Part shown: piece by piece, positions 16,267-23,753 of the stretch
Numbering within the stretch: the first letter of the stretch is position 1
Layout of the letters: every line of letters begins with the position of its first letter
Source of the DNA: Anaerosphaera multitolerans
Lineage (GTDB): Bacteria; Bacillota; Clostridia; Tissierellales; Peptoniphilaceae
Direction of reading: 5' to 3'
Assembly: GCF_004006535.1 (NCBI RefSeq)
Contig: NZ_RLIH01000016.1
Location: 1-50,097, forward strand
Length of the DNA stretch: 50,097 nt
Position numbers and translations under genes: made by a program
The notes under the pieces: model-generated
The model's input: the letters and a program-made list of their open reading frames with translations, nothing else
Database searches by the model: none
What the model was told of the DNA's origin: nothing

Positions 16267-17055
16267 TCACCTACCTATAAATCCTTTATCCAGCAAAATT
16301 TCAAGTATACTATCTATTTTTTCATCACTGTCGCCTTCAACCATAGTTCCCACTTCTAATTTTTCACCTTCAAAAATAGAATCCACTACAGTTGGTGAAC
16401 CCTCAACGCCAACTCTACACATTTCCAAATCCAAATCCTCTTGACCTATTATAGTTACTTCACTGTCTGCGTATGCTTCTATTTCATCTTTTTTTGGAAT
16501 TTTTACAATATTGGCATTTCTAACTATGGTAAAAACCACAGGACTTTTCACTTCAACTAACTCTTCACCTTCGGAATTTTGTCTCTTTACTTTAAACTTC
16601 CCGTCTTCGCAATCAATATCCTCAACATAAGTAACCTGATTTATTCCTAAGTTTTCTGCAAGTTCAGGTCCCACCTGTCCCGTATCGCCATCAATCGTTT
16701 GATTACCTGTAAAAATTACATCAAAATCTCCAATATGCCTTGCTCCCAAGGCCAAGGTATAGGCTGTTGCAAGAGTGTCCGAACCGGCAAAGCAACGTCC
16801 GCTAATAACATATCCTCTATCCGCACCCATTGCATAACATTTTCTAATGGAATCTGCTGCTGAATCCGGCCCCATAGTCATTACTGTAACTCTGCCGCCG
16901 GTTTTTTCCTTAAGTTTTAAAGCAAAGGTAAGGGCATTTAAATCTGCGGGATTTATTGTCTTTGCAGTTCCTTCTCTAATTAAGTTATGTGTCACAGGAT
17001 CCAGTTTAACCTTGGTCCCTTTGGGCACTTCCTTTACACATACTAAGTATTCCAT
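16267..17055 (-). CDS. etfB: Electron transfer flavoprotein beta subunit
   Basis: The 262-residue protein has the ETF-beta opening YLVCVKEVP, then NPADLNALTFAL, the TMGPDSAAD loop and the GNQTIDGDTGQVGPELA segment typical of bifurcating and non-bifurcating ETFs. It binds a nucleotide (AMP or a second FAD). I chose the ATG at 17055 because GGGGAGG lies 6 bases upstream; an ATG seven codons earlier would precede that site. A TATAAT (17100-17105, minus strand) lies about 45 bases upstream without a good -35. It is the first gene of the etfB-etfA-SDR operon. Confidence 0.95.
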   Translation of the reverse strand: MEYLVCVKEVPKGTKVKLDPVTHNLIREGTAKTINPADLNALTFALKLKEKTGGRVTVMTMGPDSAADSIRKCYAMGADRGYVISGRCFAGSDTLATAYTLALGARHIGDFDVIFTGNQTIDGDTGQVGPELAENLGINQVTYVEDIDCEDGKFKVKRQNSEGEELVEVKSPVVFTIVRNANIVKIPKKDEIEAYADSEVTIIGQEDLDLEMCRVGVEGSPTVVDSIFEGEKLEVGTMVEGDSDEKIDSILEILLDKGFIGR

Positions 17056-17135
17056 ATTAAACCTCCCCAAAATCATTTATCATAGACATCATCTATTAAA
17101 TTATACCCCATATTAATTCACTTTATAGTAATAAA

Positions 17136-17158
17136 ACCTCGGAAATAATTTCCGAGGT
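17136..17158 (-). terminator. Terminator of malic enzyme gene
   Basis: Perfect 10-base arms (17136-17145, 17149-17158) with a 3-base loop follow the malic enzyme stop by 5 bases; TTTTATT follows on the minus strand. Confidence 0.9.
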
Positions 17159-17163
17159 CCATA

Positions 17164-18339
17164 TTATTTATTTAAACCCTGTTCAACAGCTTTTTCCGCC
17201 ACCGCATTTGCTACGGCATCTTCCACATCTTTATTAAATATTGAAGGTATAATATATTCTTCATTTAATTCCGATTCAGCTATAGTAGAAGCTAATCCTT
17301 GAGCTGCCGCCATTTTCATTTCCTCGCTTATTTTTTTAGCTCTTACCTTTAATGCACCTTTAAATAATCCCGGAAATACCAGTACGTTATTTATTTGATT
17401 AGGAAAGTCGGATCTTCCGGTACCTGCTACTTTTGCTCCTGATTTTTTTGCCACATAGTAATCAATTTCCGGCTCAGGGTTCGCCATTGCAAGTACAATT
17501 GAATCATCCTTCATGGACTTCACCATATCAGCATCTATAACTCCCGCTGTGGACACACCTATAAAAATATCGGACTTTGCCATCGCCTCTGCAATAGTTA
17601 AGTCTTCATCATCGTTATTAGTAATTTCTAAAATTTCCTTTTTAACGAAATTATAACTATCTTTATTCTTACTGCTAAGTACTCCCTTTGAATCAAAGGC
17701 ATATATATTTCCAACTCCAAGTTCCTTCATCATTCTAATTATAGAATGTCCCGCTGCACCGGCGCCTGAAACCACAGCTACGCTTTCCTTTGGATCCTTC
17801 TTTAAAAGCTTAAAGGCATTTATTAAAGCTGCCGTTACTACTATTGCAGTTCCATGTTGGTCATCATGAAAAACAGGTATATCCAACTCTTCAATTAATC
17901 TTCTTTCTATTTCCACACACCTTGGAGAAGAAATATCCTCAAGGTTTATTCCTCCATAAGTTGGAGCAATGGTCTTTATAGTACTTATAATTTCCTCAGT
18001 ATCCTTTGTATTTAAAACAACAGGAACAGCATTTACTCCGCCGAATTTTTTAAAAAGTACACACTTGCCCTCCATAACAGGCAGCGACGCTTCAGGTCCT
18101 ATATCTCCCAATCCCAAAACAGCAGTTCCATCAGAAATTACCGCTACAATATTTCCCTTCCACGTATATTTATAAGCGTTTTCAACATCTTCATTTATCT
18201 TTCTACAAGGTTCAGCTACTCCCGGCGTATAGGCTAAAGACAAATCATCAGCATCTTTAATTTCAAACTTAATATGCGTTTCAATTTTTCCCTTCCACTC
18301 TTCATGTTTCTTTAGTGCTTCTTCATAAATATTTCCCAT
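17164..18339 (-). CDS. NAD(P)-dependent malic enzyme
   Basis: The enzyme oxidatively decarboxylates malate to pyruvate with a divalent metal. The 391-residue protein has the short bacterial form with YTPGVAEPC near the start, the block [20 protein letters not shown], metal-binding residues in FHDDQHGTA, the Rossmann loop SGAGAAGHS, and [13 protein letters not shown] near the C-terminus; there is no phosphotransacetylase extension. I chose the ATG at 18339 with AAAGGAG 7 bases upstream, dropping six residues of a longer reading. It is monocistronic between its own promoter region and terminator, upstream of etfBA but separated from it by the terminator. Confidence 0.94.
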   Translation of the reverse strand: MGNIYEEALKKHEEWKGKIETHIKFEIKDADDLSLAYTPGVAEPCRKINEDVENAYKYTWKGNIVAVISDGTAVLGLGDIGPEASLPVMEGKCVLFKKFGGVNAVPVVLNTKDTEEIISTIKTIAPTYGGINLEDISSPRCVEIERRLIEELDIPVFHDDQHGTAIVVTAALINAFKLLKKDPKESVAVVSGAGAAGHSIIRMMKELGVGNIYAFDSKGVLSSKNKDSYNFVKKEILEITNNDDEDLTIAEAMAKSDIFIGVSTAGVIDADMVKSMKDDSIVLAMANPEPEIDYYVAKKSGAKVAGTGRSDFPNQINNVLVFPGLFKGALKVRAKKISEEMKMAAAQGLASTIAESELNEEYIIPSIFNKDVEDAVANAVAEKAVEQGLNK

Positions 18340-18422
18340 GTCTCGCTCCTTTAACAACTAATTTAACCAATTTATCTTAAATTTATTGTATTACAACTTT
18401 AACTTAAATACAAAAGAAAAAT

Positions 18423-18447
18423 AGACCCTTAAATACTTCAAAGGTCT
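18423..18447 (-). terminator. Probable terminator of the permease/GIY-YIG transcript
   Basis: AGACC/GGTCT arms with further interrupted pairing are followed by TATTTTTCTTTT on the minus strand. It lies about 80 bases after the GIY-YIG stop and before the malic enzyme promoter region. Confidence 0.55.
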
Positions 18448-18524
18448 TAAATCCTGCATTTGACTTATTATAGCCTATTATACATTTTTTAGTAAACTAC
18501 TATTGATTTAATCTATATGTTATA

Positions 18525-18884
18525 CTACTTCCAAAGTCTCATAGCCTTGGAATCTTCATCTAAGGATTCCATTAACATTATCTCCAATTCATCGCTGTGG
18601 TCTTCCCCAACATTTTCATACTTTAAAACCTTTAGTATATCCAAGTCAAAACCGCTTTCTCCATATTCATTCCACAATGACTGCAATTTTTTATTAGGGT
18701 GTAAGTTTCCCTTTAATCTTATTAATATTCCGTTAAAAGCAACTTTTAAATCTTTTGAAATATCAAGAAAGCTTTCTCCCGTTTCTTTACATTTTAAAGA
18801 AATAATACCCATCTCAGGTTTTCTATTTTTATATTCTTCAATTAATTTCTTTCTGTCTTCCTTCACTTTATCCTCCATAATCAT
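18525..18884 (-). CDS. Small GIY-YIG-like protein, probably inactive
   Basis: The 119-residue protein matches the short Firmicutes family filed under GIY-YIG: a charged leader (KNRKPEMGII), a GESFLDISKD segment where an active enzyme would have YIG, and the typical HPNKKLQSLWNEYG block (about residues 62-75). The catalytic Tyr/Arg/Glu set is not recognisable, so nuclease activity is doubtful. The start is uncertain: the ATG at 18884 has a poor ribosome binding site, while a GTG five codons later has GGAGG 5 bases upstream. It lies 12 bases after the last permease gene, so it is probably the tail of that operon. Confidence 0.7.
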   Translation of the reverse strand: MIMEDKVKEDRKKLIEEYKNRKPEMGIISLKCKETGESFLDISKDLKVAFNGILIRLKGNLHPNKKLQSLWNEYGESGFDLDILKVLKYENVGEDHSDELEIMLMESLDEDSKAMRLWK

Positions 18885-18896
18885 TAATAACTGATA

Positions 18897-19547
18897 CTAC
18901 TTCACATCTCTTTTTAAATTATATTTCCAACTCACTACTATTAGCAATGCACTTAAAATACATCTAATAAACATTTTAAAATAAAAACTGTAATTCACTA
19001 TTAAATTATAATCTTTAGCACCTGAAATTTTATTCATTAATCTCACTGTACCTCTTGCTTTAAAAATTTCAATTAATCCTCTATCAAAATAATAAATATA
19101 GATTATAAATAAAAGTGCAATTAATATAGACATAAATTTATTTTTCTCATAAATAAGTACTACTACATCTGAAAAAGTCATTAAAAGTACCAAGTAAGTA
19201 AATATCTCTAAAAGAACGGGAAGTGTATAATACATCGGTCCATTCATACCATCTCTTGTAAAAGTTACAGGTATTATTATTGAGTAAATAATTGCCATTA
19301 TAAAAATTACAAATAATCTGTACTTTACAAAGTACACTCTTGTAACCCCTGATTTTATAGCTCTTTCAAATATTGAACCTTGTATATAAAAAGACCAAAC
19401 GGAAATATATATTATTAAAAGAACTCTGAATAAGCTTAAATCTTCAACTAATAAAGCCATTATACCAATCATAAGTGTAAGTATTCCTAAATTCTTAAAA
19501 GTTAAATTGAGGCAGACTTCTCTTAAATACTTTCTTTGATTTTCCAT
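18897..19547 (-). CDS. ABC-2-like membrane protein, fifth of five paralogs
   Basis: The 216-residue protein has about six hydrophobic segments and no soluble domain. After the second segment it carries AIKSGVTRVYF, matching the G-x-T/K-R-x-x-F motif at the same place in the four genes before it; its N-terminus (RKYLREVCLN) is a weaker version of their common start. It is the most divergent copy. Its ATG overlaps the stop of the previous gene by one base. It is most likely a membrane subunit served by the ABC ATPase at 22388-23245. No substrate can be read. Confidence 0.75.
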   Translation of the reverse strand: MENQRKYLREVCLNLTFKNLGILTLMIGIMALLVEDLSLFRVLLIIYISVWSFYIQGSIFERAIKSGVTRVYFVKYRLFVIFIMAIIYSIIIPVTFTRDGMNGPMYYTLPVLLEIFTYLVLLMTFSDVVVLIYEKNKFMSILIALLFIIYIYYFDRGLIEIFKARGTVRLMNKISGAKDYNLIVNYSFYFKMFIRCILSALLIVVSWKYNLKRDVK

Positions 19548-20236
19548 TACTCTCTCACATCCCTATTTAAGTTTGAAGTTATTAACCAAAAACTATAAAT
19601 TCCAATAAACAAAATATTTAAAGCCATTGCCACCCTTGTAAACTCTCCAGTAAATATACTGGTTTCGCCAATTATATTAATAAAGGAGCTTTCCCTATTA
19701 AAAATATTAAAAATCACGTCAATTATTAAATAAAAAGCTAAATATATATTTTTAGCTCCCACTAAAAGCATGGCTACCGGGTTTAAAAACACAATTACTA
19801 AAAAAACATTTCCCTTTTCATACTTGCCCGTTAGGGTCATTCCTATGGAAATAATTAAAAACAAATTTAAATAGACTGTTAAATTAATTAATAAATTATT
19901 AAAATTTCCTTTCTCATAAAGTATTCTATCTATAAAAGTTAAAGACAAGGCGAGTGAAATTATTAATAATAAAGCAAAGGTTATAAAGTTTTTCCTTGTA
20001 TATCCACTTCCTATAAAAACTTTAAAGACTTTTACAAAGTAAGTGTAAAAAAGAAAGAGAGAAATCACTATAGTAAAAATCCACTGAAGATTTTTTATAA
20101 AATAAGCCTTATTTGTACCGTTACCAAATAAAAGTATATTACTTAGTACTGACAATATGACATAAGAAATTAAATATACTGCCATAATCACAATATAGTT
20201 TTTTACCGTTTCTCTTAATAAGAATTTTTCTTTCAT
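19547..20236 (-). CDS. ABC-2-like membrane protein, fourth of five paralogs
   Basis: The protein has 229 residues and about six membrane segments. It begins MKEKFLLRETVKN, close to the starts of the two copies before it, and has the shared motif FIGSGYTRKNF after a YTYF segment end. The C-terminal loop before the last membrane segment reads INIIGETSIF, where the third copy has IIGGADGPTAI, suggesting a degenerate equivalent. It is followed with one base of overlap by the fifth copy and lies 41 bases after the third. Function is assigned only as probable permease. Confidence 0.78.
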   Translation of the reverse strand: MKEKFLLRETVKNYIVIMAVYLISYVILSVLSNILLFGNGTNKAYFIKNLQWIFTIVISLFLFYTYFVKVFKVFIGSGYTRKNFITFALLLIISLALSLTFIDRILYEKGNFNNLLINLTVYLNLFLIISIGMTLTGKYEKGNVFLVIVFLNPVAMLLVGAKNIYLAFYLIIDVIFNIFNRESSFINIIGETSIFTGEFTRVAMALNILFIGIYSFWLITSNLNRDVRE

Positions 20237-20277
20237 TTTTCTCCTCTACAATTTTTAATACTCTATTTAATTAGCTT

Positions 20278-20949
20278 CTACTTCCTTATATTTCTAAATC
20301 TCGTTGATAGAACAAACCAAACTAAATAAATAGTTACAAGTATAATTATAGGTTTAAAATTTATTAGGGCATCTGATGTTAAATAGATTGCAGTAGGTCC
20401 ATCCGCTCCCCCAATTATTTTTAAACTCTCTACTTCCTCTATAAACGCTACAATTATTGACACCAACATTAAAACAAGTAAAATTAATATAAATATATAT
20501 CCGGTTTTATACTTTCCTGCCAATGACATAGCTATTGCCATTTGTAAAAAGAAGTATAATCCTATAGTTAAATGAAACATATATTGCCTTATATCAAAAG
20601 TAAATATATCTTCCGCTAAAGTATTAAAAATTAATTGAAACAATGATAGAGAAAATATTAACAAAAGTGAATATTTTATAAATATTTTTCTGGTATAACC
20701 TCTCTTTATACTTAAATTAAAGACATCTACAAAATAAATATAAAATCTATAGACAGTAACTACAATTACTATTACAGAACCTAAGCCAGTGTTTTTAAAA
20801 ATAGTATTATATATATAACCATTGTCAACTTTTGAGAATGCTGAAAGTATAAAAGACAATATATTTAAAAATATAAGGGAAAATACATATGAACTGCTTA
20901 TAATTACTCCAGTTTTTACCGTTTCTCCCAATAAAAAATTCTTTTTCAT
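20278..20949 (-). CDS. ABC-2-like membrane protein, third of five paralogs
   Basis: The protein has 223 residues and about six membrane segments. It begins MKKNFLLGETVKT and has the family motif SIKRGYTRKIF. Before the last membrane segment it carries IIGGADGPTAIYLTS, strikingly like a conserved motif of Na+-pumping decarboxylase beta subunits (OadB/GcdB), although nothing else in the protein resembles them. The loop is predicted outside the membrane. A good spacing of 20 bases separates it from the second copy, and the ATG is preceded by GAGAGG. Likely a permease subunit; substrate unknown. Confidence 0.78.
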   Translation of the reverse strand: MKKNFLLGETVKTGVIISSSYVFSLIFLNILSFILSAFSKVDNGYIYNTIFKNTGLGSVIVIVVTVYRFYIYFVDVFNLSIKRGYTRKIFIKYSLLLIFSLSLFQLIFNTLAEDIFTFDIRQYMFHLTIGLYFFLQMAIAMSLAGKYKTGYIFILILLVLMLVSIIVAFIEEVESLKIIGGADGPTAIYLTSDALINFKPIIILVTIYLVWFVLSTRFRNIRK

Positions 20950-20969
20950 AACAACCTCTCCATATTATT

Positions 20970-21689
20970 TTAATTTTTTACATCTTTCCTTAAAAGAGAA
21001 ACTGCTAAATAGTCAAATAGAAATATTCCAATTAATAGACAGACTAATATACTATAATCAAATATGTTTTCAGCCTCATTTCCTCCTATTATTCCAATAG
21101 ATCCTGCAAATCCTCCACTAAACATATTTTTTACTATGTCAATTATAAATCTCAACATAAATCTTAAACCTGTCAGATATTCTTTGAATTTCGGTCCTAA
21201 GACAAAGGCTGTTACTATTAAAAATAACCATAACTTCCAGTTTCTTCTATTAGTTAAATCCTCAACTACACTTGCTATTAAAATAAATATAAATAAGTCC
21301 ATTATAAATATTTCCACTATTTCTAAAATATTAACTTTAAGATTTTGACTACTCATTAAAACAATCTCAGTTAGAACCGTTACTATTGTAAGAAAAAGTA
21401 TTAAGAAGGCCGTATAAATCACAAATTCCTTCCTCTTAACGCCTCTCTTTATTAAAAAACTAAAAGTTCCGGCAAAGTAATTGTAGAACATATATATTGA
21501 TGCTAAGTACATTAGCGGCTTTGCAAAGGAATTAAAAATTGAAGCAAACATAAATATATTTGTAATTCCCCATATTCCACCGTTTAAAACAGAAATAATC
21601 AAAGATAGAAAAAATAATGAGCCCAAATAATATTTCAAAGTGATTTTTCCCATTTTAAAAGTTTCCGTTTTTAATAAGTTTTCTTTCAC
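20970..21689 (-). CDS. ABC-2-like membrane protein, second of five paralogs
   Basis: The 239-residue protein is the longest copy. It begins MKENLLKTETFKM and has FLIKRGVKRKEF after a YNYF segment end, the shared motif of the five. The C-terminal loop GIIGGNEAENIFD partly keeps the GG motif of the third copy. About six hydrophobic segments are visible, and it ends in a short basic tail (RKDVKN) like the other copies (RDIR, RDVRE, RDVK). The repeated C-terminal L-x-R-D-V/I-R/K ending is an additional sign of common ancestry. Permease role inferred from context. Confidence 0.78.
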   Translation of the reverse strand: MKENLLKTETFKMGKITLKYYLGSLFFLSLIISVLNGGIWGITNIFMFASIFNSFAKPLMYLASIYMFYNYFAGTFSFLIKRGVKRKEFVIYTAFLILFLTIVTVLTEIVLMSSQNLKVNILEIVEIFIMDLFIFILIASVVEDLTNRRNWKLWLFLIVTAFVLGPKFKEYLTGLRFMLRFIIDIVKNMFSGGFAGSIGIIGGNEAENIFDYSILVCLLIGIFLFDYLAVSLLRKDVKN

Positions 21690-21702
21690 TGTTTACTCCT
21701 TA

Positions 21703-22395
21703 TTACCTTATATCTCTTTTTAATGTTAATCTTATTAAACAAATAACCGTAAGGATTAATATTAAAATTAAATATATAAAATCACCTGAAAAGACAATAT
21801 TAAAAGCTGAGAATTCATCTGCTCTCATTTCTCCCATAAATAACATCATTACAAAAGTCATTATAAATATTGCACTCCAAATTAGCATCTCGCCATTTAC
21901 TCCCACATACAATACAATTAATAATAGTAGCAAAGCTATTCCAAACTTATACTTCTTAATTAATGTCAATGATAGAGCTATTGACACAAGTACTGAGAAA
22001 ATAGTTAGTATGTTTGACAATATTGATGAAATTTCAAATTCAAAGTTTGAAAAGTAAAGAAATACTCCATCTGAAATTCCCAAAATAAGTGTAATTATTA
22101 TAATTAGTTTTAAAGCTTCAACTATAAATGTCTCTCTTGTAACTCCTCTTATAACTACATAGTTAAAAACTCCACCAAAATACCTATAAAAATAATATAT
22201 ACAAAGTAAATACAATATTCTTCGAAATAAAAAATTATAAAGTACTAACATTTTAAAATATACTTTGTAGTCCATAGAGATATTAATATTGTCCTTTAAA
22301 AATAAAACTGTAATCAATATTAAAAGAAAAGCATAAACACCCGATATAGATTTAATAATTTTTCTGCTCTCTTCTTTTAAAAAGTTGTTATTCAT
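21703..22395 (-). CDS. ABC-2-like membrane protein, first of five paralogs
   Basis: The 230-residue protein directly follows the ABC ATPase gene. I chose the ATG at 22395, preceded by GGAG 9 bases upstream; a TTG six codons earlier overlaps that site. It begins MNNNFLKEES, has the motif VVIRGVTRETF after a YRYF segment end, about six membrane segments, and ends in TLKRDIR. Its start overlaps the ATPase stop by 8 bases, so translation is probably coupled and the two proteins likely form one transporter. Confidence 0.8.
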   Translation of the reverse strand: MNNNFLKEESRKIIKSISGVYAFLLILITVLFLKDNINISMDYKVYFKMLVLYNFLFRRILYLLCIYYFYRYFGGVFNYVVIRGVTRETFIVEALKLIIIITLILGISDGVFLYFSNFEFEISSILSNILTIFSVLVSIALSLTLIKKYKFGIALLLLLIVLYVGVNGEMLIWSAIFIMTFVMMLFMGEMRADEFSAFNIVFSGDFIYLILILILTVICLIRLTLKRDIR

Positions 22396-23245
22396 TTTGC
22401 TTTTCTCCAACAATTTTTATAAAGAATTTTTGCAAATCCAATTTGCTGATTCTATAATTAGATCCAATCCTATCTATTTTTTCCTTTTCATCATATACAT
22501 AATAAATCTTAGTTGTTCCTAAACTATCTTCACCTATAATATTTAAGTTTGGTTTAAGTCCATCATTTGAAGTAATGGTAAAAGCTTTTTCTTCAAAATC
22601 TTCAATTTTTTCGTTGAAAATAATTTTTGACTCGTCAAGTATTAAAATATCTGTAATGTAATTTTCCACTTCATCAATAATGTGAGTTGCAACTACTGCC
22701 GTTCTGTTTTCGTCATCAAAGGTTTCGGAAAATAACTTATAAAATTTTGTTCTATTTATTGCATCAAGTCCATTAGCAGGCTCATCGAATATTGTAAAAT
22801 CGCAATTTGCTGAAAGTCCAACTATTAAATTAAAAAGCACTTTATTTCCCCTTGAGAGATTTTTATACTTATCATAATCAATAATGTCAAATTCTTTTAA
22901 CAGGGCCAAGGCACCATCAAGATCAAAGTTTTCATAGAGCAGTGCATTGTTTTTTAATAATTTTACCAATTCAAAGTTTTCAAAATAGCCATAATTTTCA
23001 TCAGAGGATACGTAGCAAATATGTTTAAGAGAATTTCTGTTTTCAGTTATTTTTTCACCTTCATAGGAAATTTCTCCCTTATAATTTACTATTTGATTGG
23101 ATAAAATTTTTAATAAAGTGGTTTTTCCAGCACCATTTCTTCCAAAAAGTCCATAAATTCTGCCTCTTTCCAATTTTAAATCTATATCACCAAGAACTTC
23201 TCTTCCATGTTCATACTCTTTCGTTAAATTCCTTATTTCAATCAT
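22388..23245 (-). CDS. ABC transporter ATPase, YtrB-like
   Basis: The 285-residue protein has a complete ABC ATPase: Walker A GRNGAGKT (35-42), signature LSRGNK in place of the usual LSGGQ, Walker B FTIFDEP and an H-loop histidine in ATHIIDEVE. The C-terminal 65 residues form a small extra domain. The divergent signature is common in the YtrB/CcmA-like group that works with separate membrane proteins. I chose the ATG at 23245, with AGAGGTGG just upstream, over a GTG three codons earlier. It overlaps the regulator gene by 8 bases. It should energise one or more of the five membrane proteins downstream. Confidence 0.92.
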   Translation of the reverse strand: MIEIRNLTKEYEHGREVLGDIDLKLERGRIYGLFGRNGAGKTTLLKILSNQIVNYKGEISYEGEKITENRNSLKHICYVSSDENYGYFENFELVKLLKNNALLYENFDLDGALALLKEFDIIDYDKYKNLSRGNKVLFNLIVGLSANCDFTIFDEPANGLDAINRTKFYKLFSETFDDENRTAVVATHIIDEVENYITDILILDESKIIFNEKIEDFEEKAFTITSNDGLKPNLNIIGEDSLGTTKIYYVYDEKEKIDRIGSNYRISKLDLQKFFIKIVGEKQNE

Positions 23246-23600
23246 TTCTTCCACCTCTAATATAATCTATAAGATCTTCCTCACTTATTTCCAAGCGTTT
23301 CGCTTCCTTTAATATTTCAGGAAGTGTCTCTCTATAAAATTCTTTTTTACGTTTCTCAATTATTATTTTTTTTGCATCATCTGTAACGTACATTCCCATA
23401 CCTCTTTTTTTATAAAGTATTCCCTCTTCAACTAGAATTGTAATTCCCTTTCTGGCAGTAGCAGGATTTATCTCCAAGATGTTTGAGAACTCATTTGTAG
23501 AAGGAGCTCTTTCATTAGGAAGCAAACTATCATTAAGTATTTGATTTTCAATTATTTCTGCAACTTGTATATAAATTGGTCTATCGTCTTTTACTTCCAT
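23238..23600 (-). CDS. GntR-family regulator, YtrA type
   Basis: The 120-residue protein is a short YtrA-type GntR regulator: the winged helix starts with RPIYIQVAEII and has LPSTNEF-like APSTNEFSNIL and ATARKGI recognition-helix positions (about residues 32-53). There is only a short helical dimerisation tail and no FadR-type ligand domain. Such proteins usually repress their own operon, which encodes an ABC transporter, often induced by cell-wall antibiotics. AAGGAGGGG precedes the ATG. It is the first gene of the operon; a perfect palindrome lies 15 bases before the start codon and is its likely binding site. Confidence 0.92.
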   Translation of the reverse strand: MEVKDDRPIYIQVAEIIENQILNDSLLPNERAPSTNEFSNILEINPATARKGITILVEEGILYKKRGMGMYVTDDAKKIIIEKRKKEFYRETLPEILKEAKRLEISEEDLIDYIRGGRND

Positions 23601-23614
23601 ACCACCCCTCCTTA

Positions 23615-23636
23615 GTTAGTTATATAAGTAACTAAC
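23615..23636 (-). promoter_or_regulatory. Palindromic operator, probably for the GntR regulator
   Basis: GTTAGTTA (23615-23622) and TAACTAAC (23629-23636) flank six bases. It lies between the predicted -10 and the ribosome binding site of the GntR gene, where a bound dimer would block transcription. Assignment to this regulator is inference from position and family. Confidence 0.65.
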
Positions 23637-23645
23637 CTTAAATAC

Positions 23646-23674
23646 AATTTAACACCTTATTATAATTTTGTCAA
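23646..23674 (-). promoter_or_regulatory. Sigma-A promoter of the GntR/ABC operon
   Basis: The minus strand has -35 TTGACA (23669-23674), a 17-base spacer and -10 TAAATT (23646-23651). The -35 begins right after the T-run of the terminator of the upstream nucleotidase gene. Confidence 0.65.
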
Positions 23675-23679
23675 TAAAA

Positions 23680-23747
23680 AAACAGCCAAGTTTATGAACG
23701 AAACCCCCTAAATCCTTTATGGAGTTACATCATAAACTTAGCCGTTT
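23680..23747 (-). terminator. Terminator of the 5'-nucleotidase gene
   Basis: Arms 23680-23697 and 23730-23747 form 18 continuous base pairs in the minus-strand transcript (two are G-U, which pair only in that strand), with a 32-base loop and seven T residues after the stem. Confidence 0.8.
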
Positions 23748-23753
23748 CATTTT

